Source: an uncultured Fulvivirga sp. (lineage in GTDB: Bacteria; Bacteroidota; Bacteroidia; Cytophagales; Cyclobacteriaceae). Taken from it: 64,000 nt of DNA. The notes under the pieces are model-generated. The model was given only the letters and a program-made list of their open reading frames with translations, ran no database searches and was not told the DNA's origin. The stretch spans positions 558,001-622,000 of the forward strand of contig CANMSE010000002.1 in assembly GCA_947500555.1 (NCBI GenBank), given 5' to 3'. Of this stretch, positions 17,899 through 26,465 are shown in pieces. How positions within the stretch are numbered: the first letter of the stretch is position 1; each line of letters starts with the position of its first letter. The translations under genes and the position numbers were made by a program.

Positions 17899-19014
17899 TC
17901 GCCCCGTTTTTTCTGCATTTATGGATGTTACTTTTACAAAGTAAACTCCAGCTTTGACAGAGTTATCAATGGTAAACTGATATTGTGATCCGGAAAACTC
18001 CTTTGAAACAATTTCGGCACCTACCATATTGAAAACTGAAACAGTTAATAGTTCTTCATCACCAGCAGAAGTAAATATCGTTACCTGATCACCGGGCCTA
18101 ACAGGGTTGGTAAAAGACAACTTACCACTATTTAGTGAACTAAATTCAACTGCAATGGGAGCAAACGTTTCGGATTGCCCGTCAAAGTCTGTCTGTTTCA
18201 AGCGATAATACGACCGCCCAAAAACAGGATTATAATCTGTGAAAGAATATTCAACCAGATCTGTGGTATTCCCTGATCCTTTTACTGACGCAATTGTTTC
18301 ATAATTAAGCCCATCAGTCGATTTTTCAATATTGAAATAGTCATTATTGATTTCGGAAAGAGTTATCCAGTTAATTTCAACCGAATTATCCTTAATCTTT
18401 GCAATGAATGAACCTAATTCTATTGGCAGAGTAACGCTCGATTCTTCACAAAAAGTGCTTACCCCTGGAGGTGTATCATCACAACTATCTGTAGTTACAG
18501 TAGGGCAAGTACCTGAACCTCCACCTGATGTAGAACATGTAACATCTCCAGCACCAGTTATATCTTTTGCATCAATTGATCCCAAACCATCAATTTCAAA
18601 TTCAATTCCACCAAAATCCAATGTTCCACCAACTATTAGAGTTCCTTCTACTGTCAAAAACTTACTCTTATCCACTTGTCCAGAGAATGTCAAATCATTA
18701 GTAATGTTAACCGTAACACCAGATGGAATAATTAATTCAGCTGGTTTGTTTCCACTTGCAAAATTTATAGTCAAACTATTTAATGAGACATTAGTATCAA
18801 AACTGACGTCACCACCAGTATTTTTAGCAGTGAAATTATCAAAAACTGCATTACCACTAGGGCATTGAGTTAGATCAAAAATATCACTAAAGTTACTTGA
18901 CGCACTGTAGTTACCTGGAAATGTTAATGTACATCCAGACTGAGTTTGCGCCAATGAAACTTGTGAAGCAAAAAGTGAAACAATAATTGTGAGAGTGTAA
19001 AGTATCTTTTTCAT
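17884..19014 (-). CDS. Secreted T9SS cargo protein with type A sorting domain
   Basis: 376 residues. A signal peptide (residues 1-22, cut near SLAQ) is followed by a beta-rich region (about 30-150) with short repeating strands, LTINFASGNKPAELIIPSGV and LTVEGTLIVGGTLDFGG, that look like a small beta-helix or solenoid. A Cys/Gly/Thr-rich linker lies at about 158-190 (CSTSGGGSGTCPTVTTDSCD), then a Fn3-like domain (ELGSFIAKIKDNSVEINW, NNDYFNIEKSTDGLNYE, RSYYRLKQTDFDG). The last 80 residues form a T9SS C-terminal domain (LLTVSVFNMVGAEIVSK, then GVYFVKVTSINAEKTGRLVI). It is therefore carried through the SprA translocon and attached to the surface or released. Binding partner unknown. Confidence 0.85.
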   Translation of the reverse strand: MKKILYTLTIIVSLFASQVSLAQTQSGCTLTFPGNYSASSNFSDIFDLTQCPSGNAVFDNFTAKNTGGDVSFDTNVSLNSLTINFASGNKPAELIIPSGVTVNITNDLTFSGQVDKSKFLTVEGTLIVGGTLDFGGIEFEIDGLGSIDAKDITGAGDVTCSTSGGGSGTCPTVTTDSCDDTPPGVSTFCEESSVTLPIELGSFIAKIKDNSVEINWITLSEINNDYFNIEKSTDGLNYETIASVKGSGNTTDLVEYSFTDYNPVFGRSYYRLKQTDFDGQSETFAPIAVEFSSLNSGKLSFTNPVRPGDQVTIFTSAGDEELLTVSVFNMVGAEIVSKEFSGSQYQFTIDNSVKAGVYFVKVTSINAEKTGRLVIQ

Positions 19015-19184
19015 AATTCTAAAGTTGAATAATACAACTGGGCTGTTAATGGTAACCCTTATTGTATGTTCATATAGTTACAATCACTATACCAACAAAG
19101 AAATACCCTTTAATTTGCATTTAGAGCTATTTTACAAAATAATCAATCCCATTCTGGGAATTAATTTCAATTGTTAGAATTCCA

Positions 19185-19215
19185 TTTGCAATTGATTTGA
19201 TCGCAAGTAACTTTA
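19185..19215 (+). promoter_or_regulatory. Putative promoter of the 19236 operon
   Basis: TTTG at 19185-19188, 19 nt, then TAACTTTA at 19208-19215 (one base off TAnnTTTG). Start of transcription would be near 19222, about 14 nt before the crotonase ATG. The 221-nt spacer 19015-19235 separates divergent genes and shows nothing else clear. Confidence 0.5.
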
Positions 19216-19235
19216 TCACAAAATCTAAATGACTT

Positions 19236-20018
19236 ATGAGCACACTGCAAAATATTATTACAAAGCTTCATGAAGGAATCCTTTCTGCTACGATAAATAG
19301 GCCCGAAAGTCTAAACGCTTTAAACATTCAGACGATGAATGATCTGAGAGTGTTGATTGACGATGTTTATAACAATCAGGAAATAAAGGCATTAATTATA
19401 ACCGGTGCAGGTGAAAAGGCATTTGTTGCAGGTGCGGATATTACAGAAATAGCCGAACTAGATGAGTTAAACGCTCGGAAATTTGCTGAAAGTGGTCAGG
19501 AGACCTTTTCGCTGTTTGAAAAGTGTCCTAAACCTGTATTGGCAGCTGTAAATGGTTTTGCACTTGGTGGTGGTTGTGAATTAGCAATGGCTTGCCATAT
19601 GAGAATAGCGATGGAGACTGCAAAGTTTGGTCAGCCAGAGGTTAATCTGGGTATTGTGCCTGGATACGGTGGTACGCAAAGATTGACTCAGCTTGTTGGT
19701 AAGGGAAAGGCTTTTGAGCTTATGATGACAGGGGACATGATTTCAGCTCAAGAAGCTAAATCATTGGGTTTGGTTAATCATGTAGTCTCTTCCAAAGAAG
19801 AACTTGATGAACTAAGTTCTAAAATAATTTCTAAGATACTGTCCAAAGCACCAATAGCTATCGGCTTGGTCATTGATTGCATAAATGCAAGTATATCTGA
19901 TGAAGATGGATATCAAACTGAAGCTAATGCATTTTCCCATTGCGCCAATACTGAGGATTTTTCTGAAGGTACCCAAGCGTTTTTAGAAAAAAGAAAAGCT
20001 CAATTCAAAGGAGCATAG
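19236..20018 (+). CDS. Enoyl-CoA hydratase/isomerase family protein (crotonase)
   Basis: 260 residues of the crotonase fold. The oxyanion-hole segments are AFVAGADI (62-69) and NGFALGGGCELA (106-117). Both catalytic glutamates of true enoyl-CoA hydratases are present, E115 in GGGCELAMA and E135 in GQPEVNLGIVPGYGG. It therefore probably hydrates 2-enoyl-CoA in beta-oxidation or a related acyl-CoA pathway. The flippase gene follows after 8 nt, which is an odd neighbour for a fatty-acid enzyme; probably a shared promoter only. Length is normal. Confidence 0.92.
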   Translation: MSTLQNIITKLHEGILSATINRPESLNALNIQTMNDLRVLIDDVYNNQEIKALIITGAGEKAFVAGADITEIAELDELNARKFAESGQETFSLFEKCPKPVLAAVNGFALGGGCELAMACHMRIAMETAKFGQPEVNLGIVPGYGGTQRLTQLVGKGKAFELMMTGDMISAQEAKSLGLVNHVVSSKEELDELSSKIISKILSKAPIAIGLVIDCINASISDEDGYQTEANAFSHCANTEDFSEGTQAFLEKRKAQFKGA

Positions 20019-20026
20019 TACTAAGA

Positions 20027-21475
20027 ATGGGATCACTAAAAAGTCTGGCTGGACAAACAGCTATTTATGGAGTAAGTAGTATTCTAGGCAGGCTTATTAA
20101 CTACTTATTAGTTCCTTTACATACTGCTGTTTTCTTGCCAGAAGCTTTAGGCGTTGTAACTGCTTTATATGCCTATACAGCTATTTTTATGATTATTTAT
20201 ACCTACGGAATGGAAACTACTTTTTTCCGTTTTGTCAAGGAATCTCCACAAAAGGCTTACAACAGCTCATTCAGTATTGTCATTATCATAAGTACTTTAC
20301 TATCAGTATTAATCTTTGGCTTTTCAAGTGAACTATCACGGCTTATAGGTTATCCTAATACTGACCAGTACGTTCGCTGGATTGCGATTATTATGTGGAT
20401 AGATGCTTTTTTATCCATTCCATTTGCAAAGCTTAGAAATGAAAATAGAGCTAGAAAATTTGCTTCTATAAAGGTCATTAACATAATTCTTAACATAAGC
20501 CTGCAATATTCATTTCTGCAAATTCTACCCCAGTTTATTACAGATTTCAAAGTCAGTATAGGATCCATTTTTTTGGCAAATCTTATTGCCAATGCTTCCA
20601 TCATTGTTTTCCTTTTTCCTGAAGTGCGCCAGCTAAGATTTGGCTTTAATAAAAAAATATTAAAACCTATTCTTTTATATGCTACACCCATATTTTTGAT
20701 GGGTCTGGCAGGTATGTTCAACGAACAATTAGATAAAATTCTATTAGAACATCTTCTACCAGATAATTACTATGAAAATATGGACAGTACAGCTGCCTTA
20801 GGTGTATATGGCCAAACTTTTAAAATTGGGATCTTTATGATGCTGGCAATTCAAGCCTTCAGGTATGCTGGTGAACCTTTTTTTTTCTCTAAAGCAGCTG
20901 ACAGAAATGCTCCGGAATTATTTGCTAAAATCATGCACTATTTTTCTTTATCCGCGCTTTTATTATTTGTTCTAGTCTCTATTAATGTGAATCTCATTGC
21001 TCAGATATTTCTCCGTAATCCTGAATATAGAGTAGCTCTTTATTTAGTGCCGCTGTTGCTTTTTGGTAAATTAATTTATGGTATTTATCTCAATCTCAGT
21101 ATTTGGTTTAAATTAACCGACAAAACACAGTTTGGTCTTTATTTTGGGTTAGCAGGAGTTGTTATCACCATATTGGGTAATGTCTTTTTGATTCCTGTTA
21201 TAGGAATGGTAGGTTGCGCTGTTTCAATGATTGCATGCTATACGGCAATGAGCATACTTTGCTATTTTTATGGCCAAAGGTATTTTCCTATCCCCTACAA
21301 TTTCTTCAAACTAATACCATATACTATACTCTCCGTTCTGATAGTATATCTAAGCTTTCAATTTCAACATCAGGACTTTTTAATTGACTCTGTCATAAAA
21401 ATAATAATCTCTATTGCGATTATTGTAGGACTTTGGTGGACTGAAAAAAACAAATTGATCGTTAAAAGCAGCTAA
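20027..21475 (+). CDS. Polysaccharide biosynthesis / lipid-linked sugar flippase (MATE-MVF superfamily)
   Basis: A 482-residue polytopic protein with about 12-14 hydrophobic segments over its whole length. The N-terminus SLAGQTAIYGVSSILGRLIN matches Wzx/MurJ-like flippases of the MOP superfamily, as does the regular paired-helix layout. Such proteins turn undecaprenyl-diphosphate-linked oligosaccharides from the cytoplasmic to the periplasmic face. The nucleotidyltransferase gene 41 nt downstream could supply an activated sugar for the same glycan. Which glycan (O-antigen, capsule or peptidoglycan lipid II) cannot be told; MurJ itself is usually longer. Confidence 0.85.
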   Translation: MGSLKSLAGQTAIYGVSSILGRLINYLLVPLHTAVFLPEALGVVTALYAYTAIFMIIYTYGMETTFFRFVKESPQKAYNSSFSIVIIISTLLSVLIFGFSSELSRLIGYPNTDQYVRWIAIIMWIDAFLSIPFAKLRNENRARKFASIKVINIILNISLQYSFLQILPQFITDFKVSIGSIFLANLIANASIIVFLFPEVRQLRFGFNKKILKPILLYATPIFLMGLAGMFNEQLDKILLEHLLPDNYYENMDSTAALGVYGQTFKIGIFMMLAIQAFRYAGEPFFFSKAADRNAPELFAKIMHYFSLSALLLFVLVSINVNLIAQIFLRNPEYRVALYLVPLLLFGKLIYGIYLNLSIWFKLTDKTQFGLYFGLAGVVITILGNVFLIPVIGMVGCAVSMIACYTAMSILCYFYGQRYFPIPYNFFKLIPYTILSVLIVYLSFQFQHQDFLIDSVIKIIISIAIIVGLWWTEKNKLIVKSS

Positions 21476-21482
21476 ATTTAGT

Positions 21483-21490
21483 TAGTTTTG
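21483..21490 (+). promoter_or_regulatory. Putative internal -7 element before the nucleotidyltransferase
   Basis: TAGTTTTG matches TAnnTTTG exactly, 26 nt before the ATG at 21517. No TTTG is seen at 19-20 nt; the nearest TTG is about 25 nt upstream. It may give extra transcription of the downstream genes. Confidence 0.35.
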
Positions 21491-21516
21491 CCGCTTTATA
21501 ATCAGAATACAGAATA

Positions 21517-22518
21517 ATGAATATAATCATACCAATGGCCGGAATGGGTAAGCGTATGCGACCTCACACACTTACAGTTCCTAAACCATTAATCCCAATT
21601 GCAGGTAAACCTATAGTTCATAGATTGGTTGAAGATATAGCAAAAGTATGTGATGACTCTATCCAGTCTATCGGATTTATTATCGGTAGAAATTTTGGTG
21701 CTGAAGTCGAGAAAACTCTTCTGGACATTGCGGAATCAGTGGGAGGTCATGGTAAAATATTCTACCAAGATGAGGCACTTGGAACGGCTCATGCAATCAT
21801 GTGCGCTGAATCGATTTTAGAAGGAAACGTTATTGTTGCTTTCGCAGATACTCTATTCAAAGCCGATTTTAAGTTAGATGCTTCACAAGATGGAATAATT
21901 TGGGTACAGCAAGTAGATGATCCTTCTGCATTTGGTGTTATTAAAACTGAAGGTGATGTTATTACCGATTTTGTTGAGAAACCAGAGGAATTTGTATCAG
22001 ACTTAGCAATAATAGGTATCTATTACTTTAAAAATGGTTCTTTTCTAAAGTCAGAACTTCAATATCTTCTTGACAACAATATCAAAGACAAGGGGGAATT
22101 TCAGTTAACGAATGCCCTCGAAAATATGAAAAATAAAGGTTCCAATTTTGTTCCCGGGCAGGTTTCAGAATGGCTCGATTGTGGAAATAAGAATGCCACA
22201 GTTTATACGAACAAAAGATACCTGGAATTTATAAAAGAAGAACAATTAGTTTCTCCAAGTGCTGTTATTAAGAACTCGGTTATTGTTCCACCTGTTTATG
22301 TAGGTGATAATGCTGTTATTGAAAACTGTATTATTGGGCCTCATGTTTCTCTGGGTAATGAGTCAAATGTTAAAAATTCAATAATTCAGAATACAATTAT
22401 TCAAACCAACACACAAGTAAATAATGCCAACTTGAAAAACTCAATGCTTGGTAATTTCGTTACGTTGGAAGGAAAAGCAGATGACCTCAGTGTAGGTGAT
22501 TATAACGCTATTCTTTGA
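21517..22518 (+). CDS. Sugar-1-phosphate nucleotidyltransferase with left-handed beta-helix tail
   Basis: 333 residues. The N-terminal pyrophosphorylase domain starts IIPMAGMGKRMRPHTLTVPK, the nucleotide-binding loop with its catalytic Arg and Lys, followed by PLIPIAGKPI. YQDEALGTAHAIMCAE and FADTLF (metal Asp) complete the active site. The C-terminal part (about 235-333) has hexapeptide-type repeats (VIVPPVYVGDNAVIENCIIG, IGPHVSLGNESNVKNS) forming a left-handed beta-helix. It activates a sugar-1-phosphate with a nucleotide (glucose-1-P with dTTP or UTP, or mannose-1-P with GTP). Lies between the flippase and a TPR protein gene. Specificity is not readable. Confidence 0.88.
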   Translation: MNIIIPMAGMGKRMRPHTLTVPKPLIPIAGKPIVHRLVEDIAKVCDDSIQSIGFIIGRNFGAEVEKTLLDIAESVGGHGKIFYQDEALGTAHAIMCAESILEGNVIVAFADTLFKADFKLDASQDGIIWVQQVDDPSAFGVIKTEGDVITDFVEKPEEFVSDLAIIGIYYFKNGSFLKSELQYLLDNNIKDKGEFQLTNALENMKNKGSNFVPGQVSEWLDCGNKNATVYTNKRYLEFIKEEQLVSPSAVIKNSVIVPPVYVGDNAVIENCIIGPHVSLGNESNVKNSIIQNTIIQTNTQVNNANLKNSMLGNFVTLEGKADDLSVGDYNAIL

Positions 22519-22527
22519 TTCTAGTGC

Positions 22528-24240
22528 ATGAATATTAATCGCCTTCAAATAATTCTTACTTTGCTGATTTTTGCATTAGCAGGTTCTGTAGCTGCTCAGA
22601 AAAGCAAGAACCGCATCTCTGAGTCTAAGTTAAGAGAAGCAGAATTTTATTTTACTGAAGGTGAGAAGTACTTTATTTTGGAAGATTATGCAAAAGCACT
22701 GGCGCTATTCCAAAAGTCACTAGATATTAATTCAAAAAATGCCACCGTCTATTACAAGATTGCAGAAGTACATGCAAAAGGTAGTGACACTGAGAAGGCG
22801 TTGGAAAATGCACTAAAAGCACTTGAATTAGATGATAGCAATAAATATTTCTATGTTCTGGTAGCCAATTTGTATACCAGGAATGGCAACTTTTCTAAAG
22901 CTGCTGAAATTTATGAACAGTTAATCTCAAAGATTGAAAAAACGGAAATTTATTTATTTGAACTCGCTGCATTATATCTCTACCAACAACGCTATGATGA
23001 TGCACTGAATACCTACGATAAGATTGAGACATCTTACGGAATTTCAGAAGAGATTATATCTCAAAAACAGAAGATCTTTATACAAACCAATGAGTTGGCT
23101 AAAGCCATAGGAGAAGGTCAAAGGTTAATCGATGCCTATCCAAATGAAGAGTCTTATGTGATTAAACAAGCAGAGATATTAATGGCTAATGAGAAAAAAG
23201 AAGCTGCCAAGTCTTTGCTTACAGACTATTTGACATCCTATCCAAATGGGTATCAGTCAAGGCTCATTTTAGCAGAGTTAAATAGACGCGAAGGTAAAAT
23301 AGAAAATGCTCTGGCGGAGCTTAAGGTTATTTTCAGCAATCCTGATTTTGACCCTTCTAACAAAGTTCAACTCTTAGCTGAATATAGAGCCTCTCTTAAT
23401 ATAGATGAATTGAAGGTATTGGCCATACCACTAGCCGATATATTAGTAAATACTCATTCTCAAGTTGCAGATGCCCACATCATTTATGGAGACTTACTAC
23501 AACAGGTGCAACAATCAAAAGAGGCCAAAAAACAATACGTTAAATCAATCTCTATAGATCCTTCAAATTTTGGAGTTTGGCAAAACGTCATTCAACTACA
23601 TTTTCAGCTTCAGGAGATCGATAGTGTGATTTTCAGATCAGATATGGCTCTAGAGTTGTTTCCAAATCAAGGAATGCTTTATTACTTCAATGGTATCGCA
23701 AACCTTCAGGAAAACAATAATGAAGAAGCCGTGTATTCTCTTGAACAAGGGAAAAAACTATCATCTGCAAACCTGAACCTTTTGCATGTGTTCAATTCTA
23801 TGCTCGGTGATGCTTACAATAACATTGGAGAGTATGAAAAGTCTGATAAAGCGTACGAAGCAGCTTTGGATTTTGACCCTAATAATGACGCTGTGCTTAA
23901 CAATTACAGCTATTTTTTATCACTAAGGAAAGATAAACTTGATAAGGCTGAAAAAATGTCTAAAAGTGTCATTGACAGAAACCCCGACAATGTCACTTAT
24001 CTTGATACTTATGCTTGGGTACTCTATATGCGAGAAAAATATAAGGAAGCTAAGAAAGTCATGGAGAAGGCCATAAATGTAGGTGGCGTAGAGGCAATAC
24101 ATTTTGAGCATTATGGAGATATCCTATTCAAATTGGGTGATATTGACGAAGCTGTCAAACAATGGCAAATAGCAAAAGGAATGAATCCAGATTCAGAGTT
24201 AATTAATAAAAAAATAGCTGATCGAAAATTGTATGAATAA
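22528..24240 (+). CDS. Exported tetratricopeptide-repeat protein
   Basis: 570 residues: signal peptide (1-23, ending SVAAQ) and then TPR units over nearly the whole length, for example AEFYFTEGEKYFILEDYAKA, YYKIAEVHAKGSDTEKALEN, VANLYTRNGNFSKAAEIYEQ, DAYNNIGEYEKSDKAYEAAL and AWVLYMREKYKEAKKVMEKA. It should form a periplasmic or outer-membrane-associated superhelix for protein-protein contacts. The stop overlaps the start of the LolB-like gene by 8 nt, so the two are translationally coupled, and they may act together in the envelope (inference). No enzyme domain. Confidence 0.87.
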   Translation: MNINRLQIILTLLIFALAGSVAAQKSKNRISESKLREAEFYFTEGEKYFILEDYAKALALFQKSLDINSKNATVYYKIAEVHAKGSDTEKALENALKALELDDSNKYFYVLVANLYTRNGNFSKAAEIYEQLISKIEKTEIYLFELAALYLYQQRYDDALNTYDKIETSYGISEEIISQKQKIFIQTNELAKAIGEGQRLIDAYPNEESYVIKQAEILMANEKKEAAKSLLTDYLTSYPNGYQSRLILAELNRREGKIENALAELKVIFSNPDFDPSNKVQLLAEYRASLNIDELKVLAIPLADILVNTHSQVADAHIIYGDLLQQVQQSKEAKKQYVKSISIDPSNFGVWQNVIQLHFQLQEIDSVIFRSDMALELFPNQGMLYYFNGIANLQENNNEEAVYSLEQGKKLSSANLNLLHVFNSMLGDAYNNIGEYEKSDKAYEAALDFDPNNDAVLNNYSYFLSLRKDKLDKAEKMSKSVIDRNPDNVTYLDTYAWVLYMREKYKEAKKVMEKAINVGGVEAIHFEHYGDILFKLGDIDEAVKQWQIAKGMNPDSELINKKIADRKLYE

Positions 24241-24991
24241 ACTCCGGTTGGCAATGCTGTTGATCTCCGTTCTAATGATCAGCAGCTCATGTAGTAAAAA
24301 ATTTCAAGGTATTGGCTCACGTTTTAGTAACAGCAGCAAGTTAAATGTTCAAGAAGTTGACTTTGAATACTTTTCAGGAAAGGCTAAAATCAACTACAAG
24401 GATGTTGATTTGGATATAAAAGCAAGGGCTAACGTACGCATTAAAAAAGATAGCGCCATTTGGATCGCATTCTCCGCAATAGGCATTCAAGGAGCTCGTT
24501 GCATGATTAGCAGAGATTCTATTACCATCATAAATATGGTTAAAAAAGAATATTATGTTTTCAACTATGACTCGTTGAGCAAGCAATTCAACTTTGATGT
24601 AAATTACGATGCTATTCAAGCTGTCGCTTTGGGTAACTTAATTAAAGAGATTGACAAAACGGATGATACTGAGGTTAATGAAGAATATCACGTACTCAAA
24701 CAGCAATCGGGGAATGTCCGTATTGACAATTTCGTCAGCTCAAACTCAATGAAGATTGAGCGAGTTGAAATGCTTGAATCAAGCTCTAAGAATACAGCAG
24801 TTATTCGTTATTACGATTTTCAATTGGTTGAAAATCAAGTATTTCCTTATTCTGCCATTATTTCTTTATTTTACAAATCCAATAATGGAACTCTAAATAC
24901 AGTTATTGAATTTGAATACAATAAGGCTGAAATTGAAAATAAAGCGCTTAAATTCCCATTCAATATACCTAAAAAGTATGTTCGTAAATAA
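24233..24991 (+). CDS. DUF4292 lipoprotein, LolB-like
   Basis: 252 residues. The signal sequence ends in a lipobox-like ISSSC at about residues 16-20, so the mature protein would be acylated at Cys20. The body has the pattern of the LolA/LolB fold: FEYFSGKAKINYKDVDLDIK, ARANVRIKKDSAIWIAFSAI, then the LolB-like loop and strand IQGARCMISRDSITIINMVK. LolB accepts lipoproteins from LolA at the outer membrane. I recall DUF4292 being placed in the LolA/LolB clan, so a LolB role is plausible but not shown by the sequence alone. It overlaps the TPR gene by 8 nt and the EnvC-like gene by 14 nt, which are signs of tight coupling. Confidence 0.82.
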   Translation: MNKLRLAMLLISVLMISSSCSKKFQGIGSRFSNSSKLNVQEVDFEYFSGKAKINYKDVDLDIKARANVRIKKDSAIWIAFSAIGIQGARCMISRDSITIINMVKKEYYVFNYDSLSKQFNFDVNYDAIQAVALGNLIKEIDKTDDTEVNEEYHVLKQQSGNVRIDNFVSSNSMKIERVEMLESSSKNTAVIRYYDFQLVENQVFPYSAIISLFYKSNNGTLNTVIEFEYNKAEIENKALKFPFNIPKKYVRK

Positions 24992-26168
24992 GGGCGTAGC
25001 CATGCTATTGGCTCTTACCTTTATTATGGCCTGTCCTTCACTAGGTCAGAAGTCAAAGACTCAACTTCAAAAAGAGAAAAAAGAGAATTTGGCCAAAATC
25101 GCTGAAGCGGAAAAAATTCTTTCCGAAACCAAAGGCAAAAAGCAAAACTCACTGGGTCAGTTAAGTGCTTTAAATCAGCAAATTAAAGCTCAGGAAAGTT
25201 TGATAAATTCTATTCGAAATGAGGTATTTCTGCTCTCTGATGAAATTGATGAAACTAATGAAATAATCGCTTCGTTATCGGATGACTTAGAAAACCTCAA
25301 GGCCGAATATTCTGCTATGGTCTACTCGGCCTACAAATCAAACAAAGGAGTCAATCGCCTTATGTTCCTATTTTCTGCCAAAACTTTCAATCAATTCTTT
25401 ATGCGCTTAAAGTATATGGAACAATATAGTAAGGTACGAATGAGGCAAGCTGAGCAAATTACAAAAGTAAAACAGATACTTTCTGATCAGGTTACTGTAA
25501 TTCAAAGTAAAGTTTCAGAAAAAAATATACTGTTAGGTGAAAATCTACAAGAAAGTAAAAACCTTGACGGTCTCAAAAAAAGGCAGAATAAGTTGTTTTC
25601 AAATCTCCAAAAACAAGAGAATCAACTTAGAAAAGACCTTGAAAATCGCAAAAAAGCGGTCGCAAAGCTCGACAAACTGATCAATGACATTATTAAAGTA
25701 GAAATAGAAAAAGCAAAACTTGCTGAACGTTCTTCAATAGATGCAAGTGCCAAACTTTCAGATCAGTTTGCAGAAAATAAAACAAAATTACCATGGCCAG
25801 TATCTGGCTTTATTTCTCAAAAGTTCGGTCGTCATAATCATCCCGTATTAAAGGGTATCATTATGAATAGTACTGGTATAAATATCCAAACAAAACAAAA
25901 CGAAAAAGTACAAAGCATTTTTGGCGGAGAGGTAAGAACAGTGGCATTCGTACCTTTAGTAGGAAATACTGTTCTTATTAGTCATGGAGCTTATTTTACC
26001 GTGTATGCCGGATTGAAAGATGTATTTGTTAAAACCGGTCAAAAAGTAAATGTTGGAGAGGAATTAGGAACGATCCTTACTAATAAAGATGGTGTTTCTG
26101 AATTGAAGTTCGAAGTTCGTAAAAGTGCTAAGGCTCTTGATCCCCAGCAGTGGCTTACTCGAAAATAA
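24978..26168 (+). CDS. EnvC-like murein hydrolase activator with degenerate LytM (M23) domain
   Basis: I place the start at ATG 24978 (MFVNKGVAMLLALTFIMACP), which gives a signal peptide and 396 residues; the longer frame from 24906 adds sequence read in another frame of the previous gene. Residues about 27-250 form a long coiled coil rich in Lys, Glu and Gln. The LytM domain (about 268-396) starts LPWPVSGFISQKFGRHNHPV. The metal ligands are missing: the HxxxD region reads MNSTGINIQ and the HxH region reads HGAYFTVYAGLK. So it should not cut peptidoglycan itself but activate an amidase, as EnvC does with AmiA/B. It overlaps the DUF4292 gene by 14 nt. Confidence 0.88.
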   Translation: MFVNKGVAMLLALTFIMACPSLGQKSKTQLQKEKKENLAKIAEAEKILSETKGKKQNSLGQLSALNQQIKAQESLINSIRNEVFLLSDEIDETNEIIASLSDDLENLKAEYSAMVYSAYKSNKGVNRLMFLFSAKTFNQFFMRLKYMEQYSKVRMRQAEQITKVKQILSDQVTVIQSKVSEKNILLGENLQESKNLDGLKKRQNKLFSNLQKQENQLRKDLENRKKAVAKLDKLINDIIKVEIEKAKLAERSSIDASAKLSDQFAENKTKLPWPVSGFISQKFGRHNHPVLKGIIMNSTGINIQTKQNEKVQSIFGGEVRTVAFVPLVGNTVLISHGAYFTVYAGLKDVFVKTGQKVNVGEELGTILTNKDGVSELKFEVRKSAKALDPQQWLTRK

Positions 26169-26257
26169 TTAACTGTTCCTTCACCCGTTTATAGAATACT
26201 TCTTTTTGGTTGATAATTAATAACTATCTTTACATATCATTTTTTAAGTAAGAAATC

Positions 26258-26464
26258 ATGAATAGCATATTCTTAATTGGCATGCCGGGAGGTTGGGAAT
26301 GGATAATAATAATATTAGTAGTATTAATATTTTTTGGTGCCAAAAAAATACCTGAATTAGCTCGAGGACTAGGAAAAGGCATAAGAGAATTTAAAGATGC
26401 CACCAAAGAAATCAAAAAAGACATTGAAGACTCTGGCAAAGTAGAGGAAGAAAACAAAAGCTAA
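26258..26464 (+). CDS. tatA: Twin-arginine translocase subunit TatA/E
   Basis: A 68-residue protein with the TatA layout: short N-terminus, one membrane helix ([20 protein letters not shown], about residues 12-31) with the FGAKKIPEL hinge, and an amphipathic helix ([20 protein letters not shown]) followed by a charged tail. It forms the pore-like assembly that moves folded proteins across the inner membrane. No tatC is in the window. A -7-like TATCTTTA at 26225-26232 lies upstream, with no good -33 box. gatA starts 1 nt after its stop. Confidence 0.93.
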   Translation: MNSIFLIGMPGGWEWIIIILVVLIFFGAKKIPELARGLGKGIREFKDATKEIKKDIEDSGKVEEENKS

Positions 26465-26465
26465 A

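Noticed and set aside
24906..24977. 24-codon N-terminal extension of the EnvC-like protein
   Set aside because: It lies within the previous gene in another frame and would bury the signal peptide; the start at 24978 gives a proper export signal.
24978..26168. Active M23 endopeptidase
   Set aside because: The metal-ligand His and Asp residues of LytM are missing.
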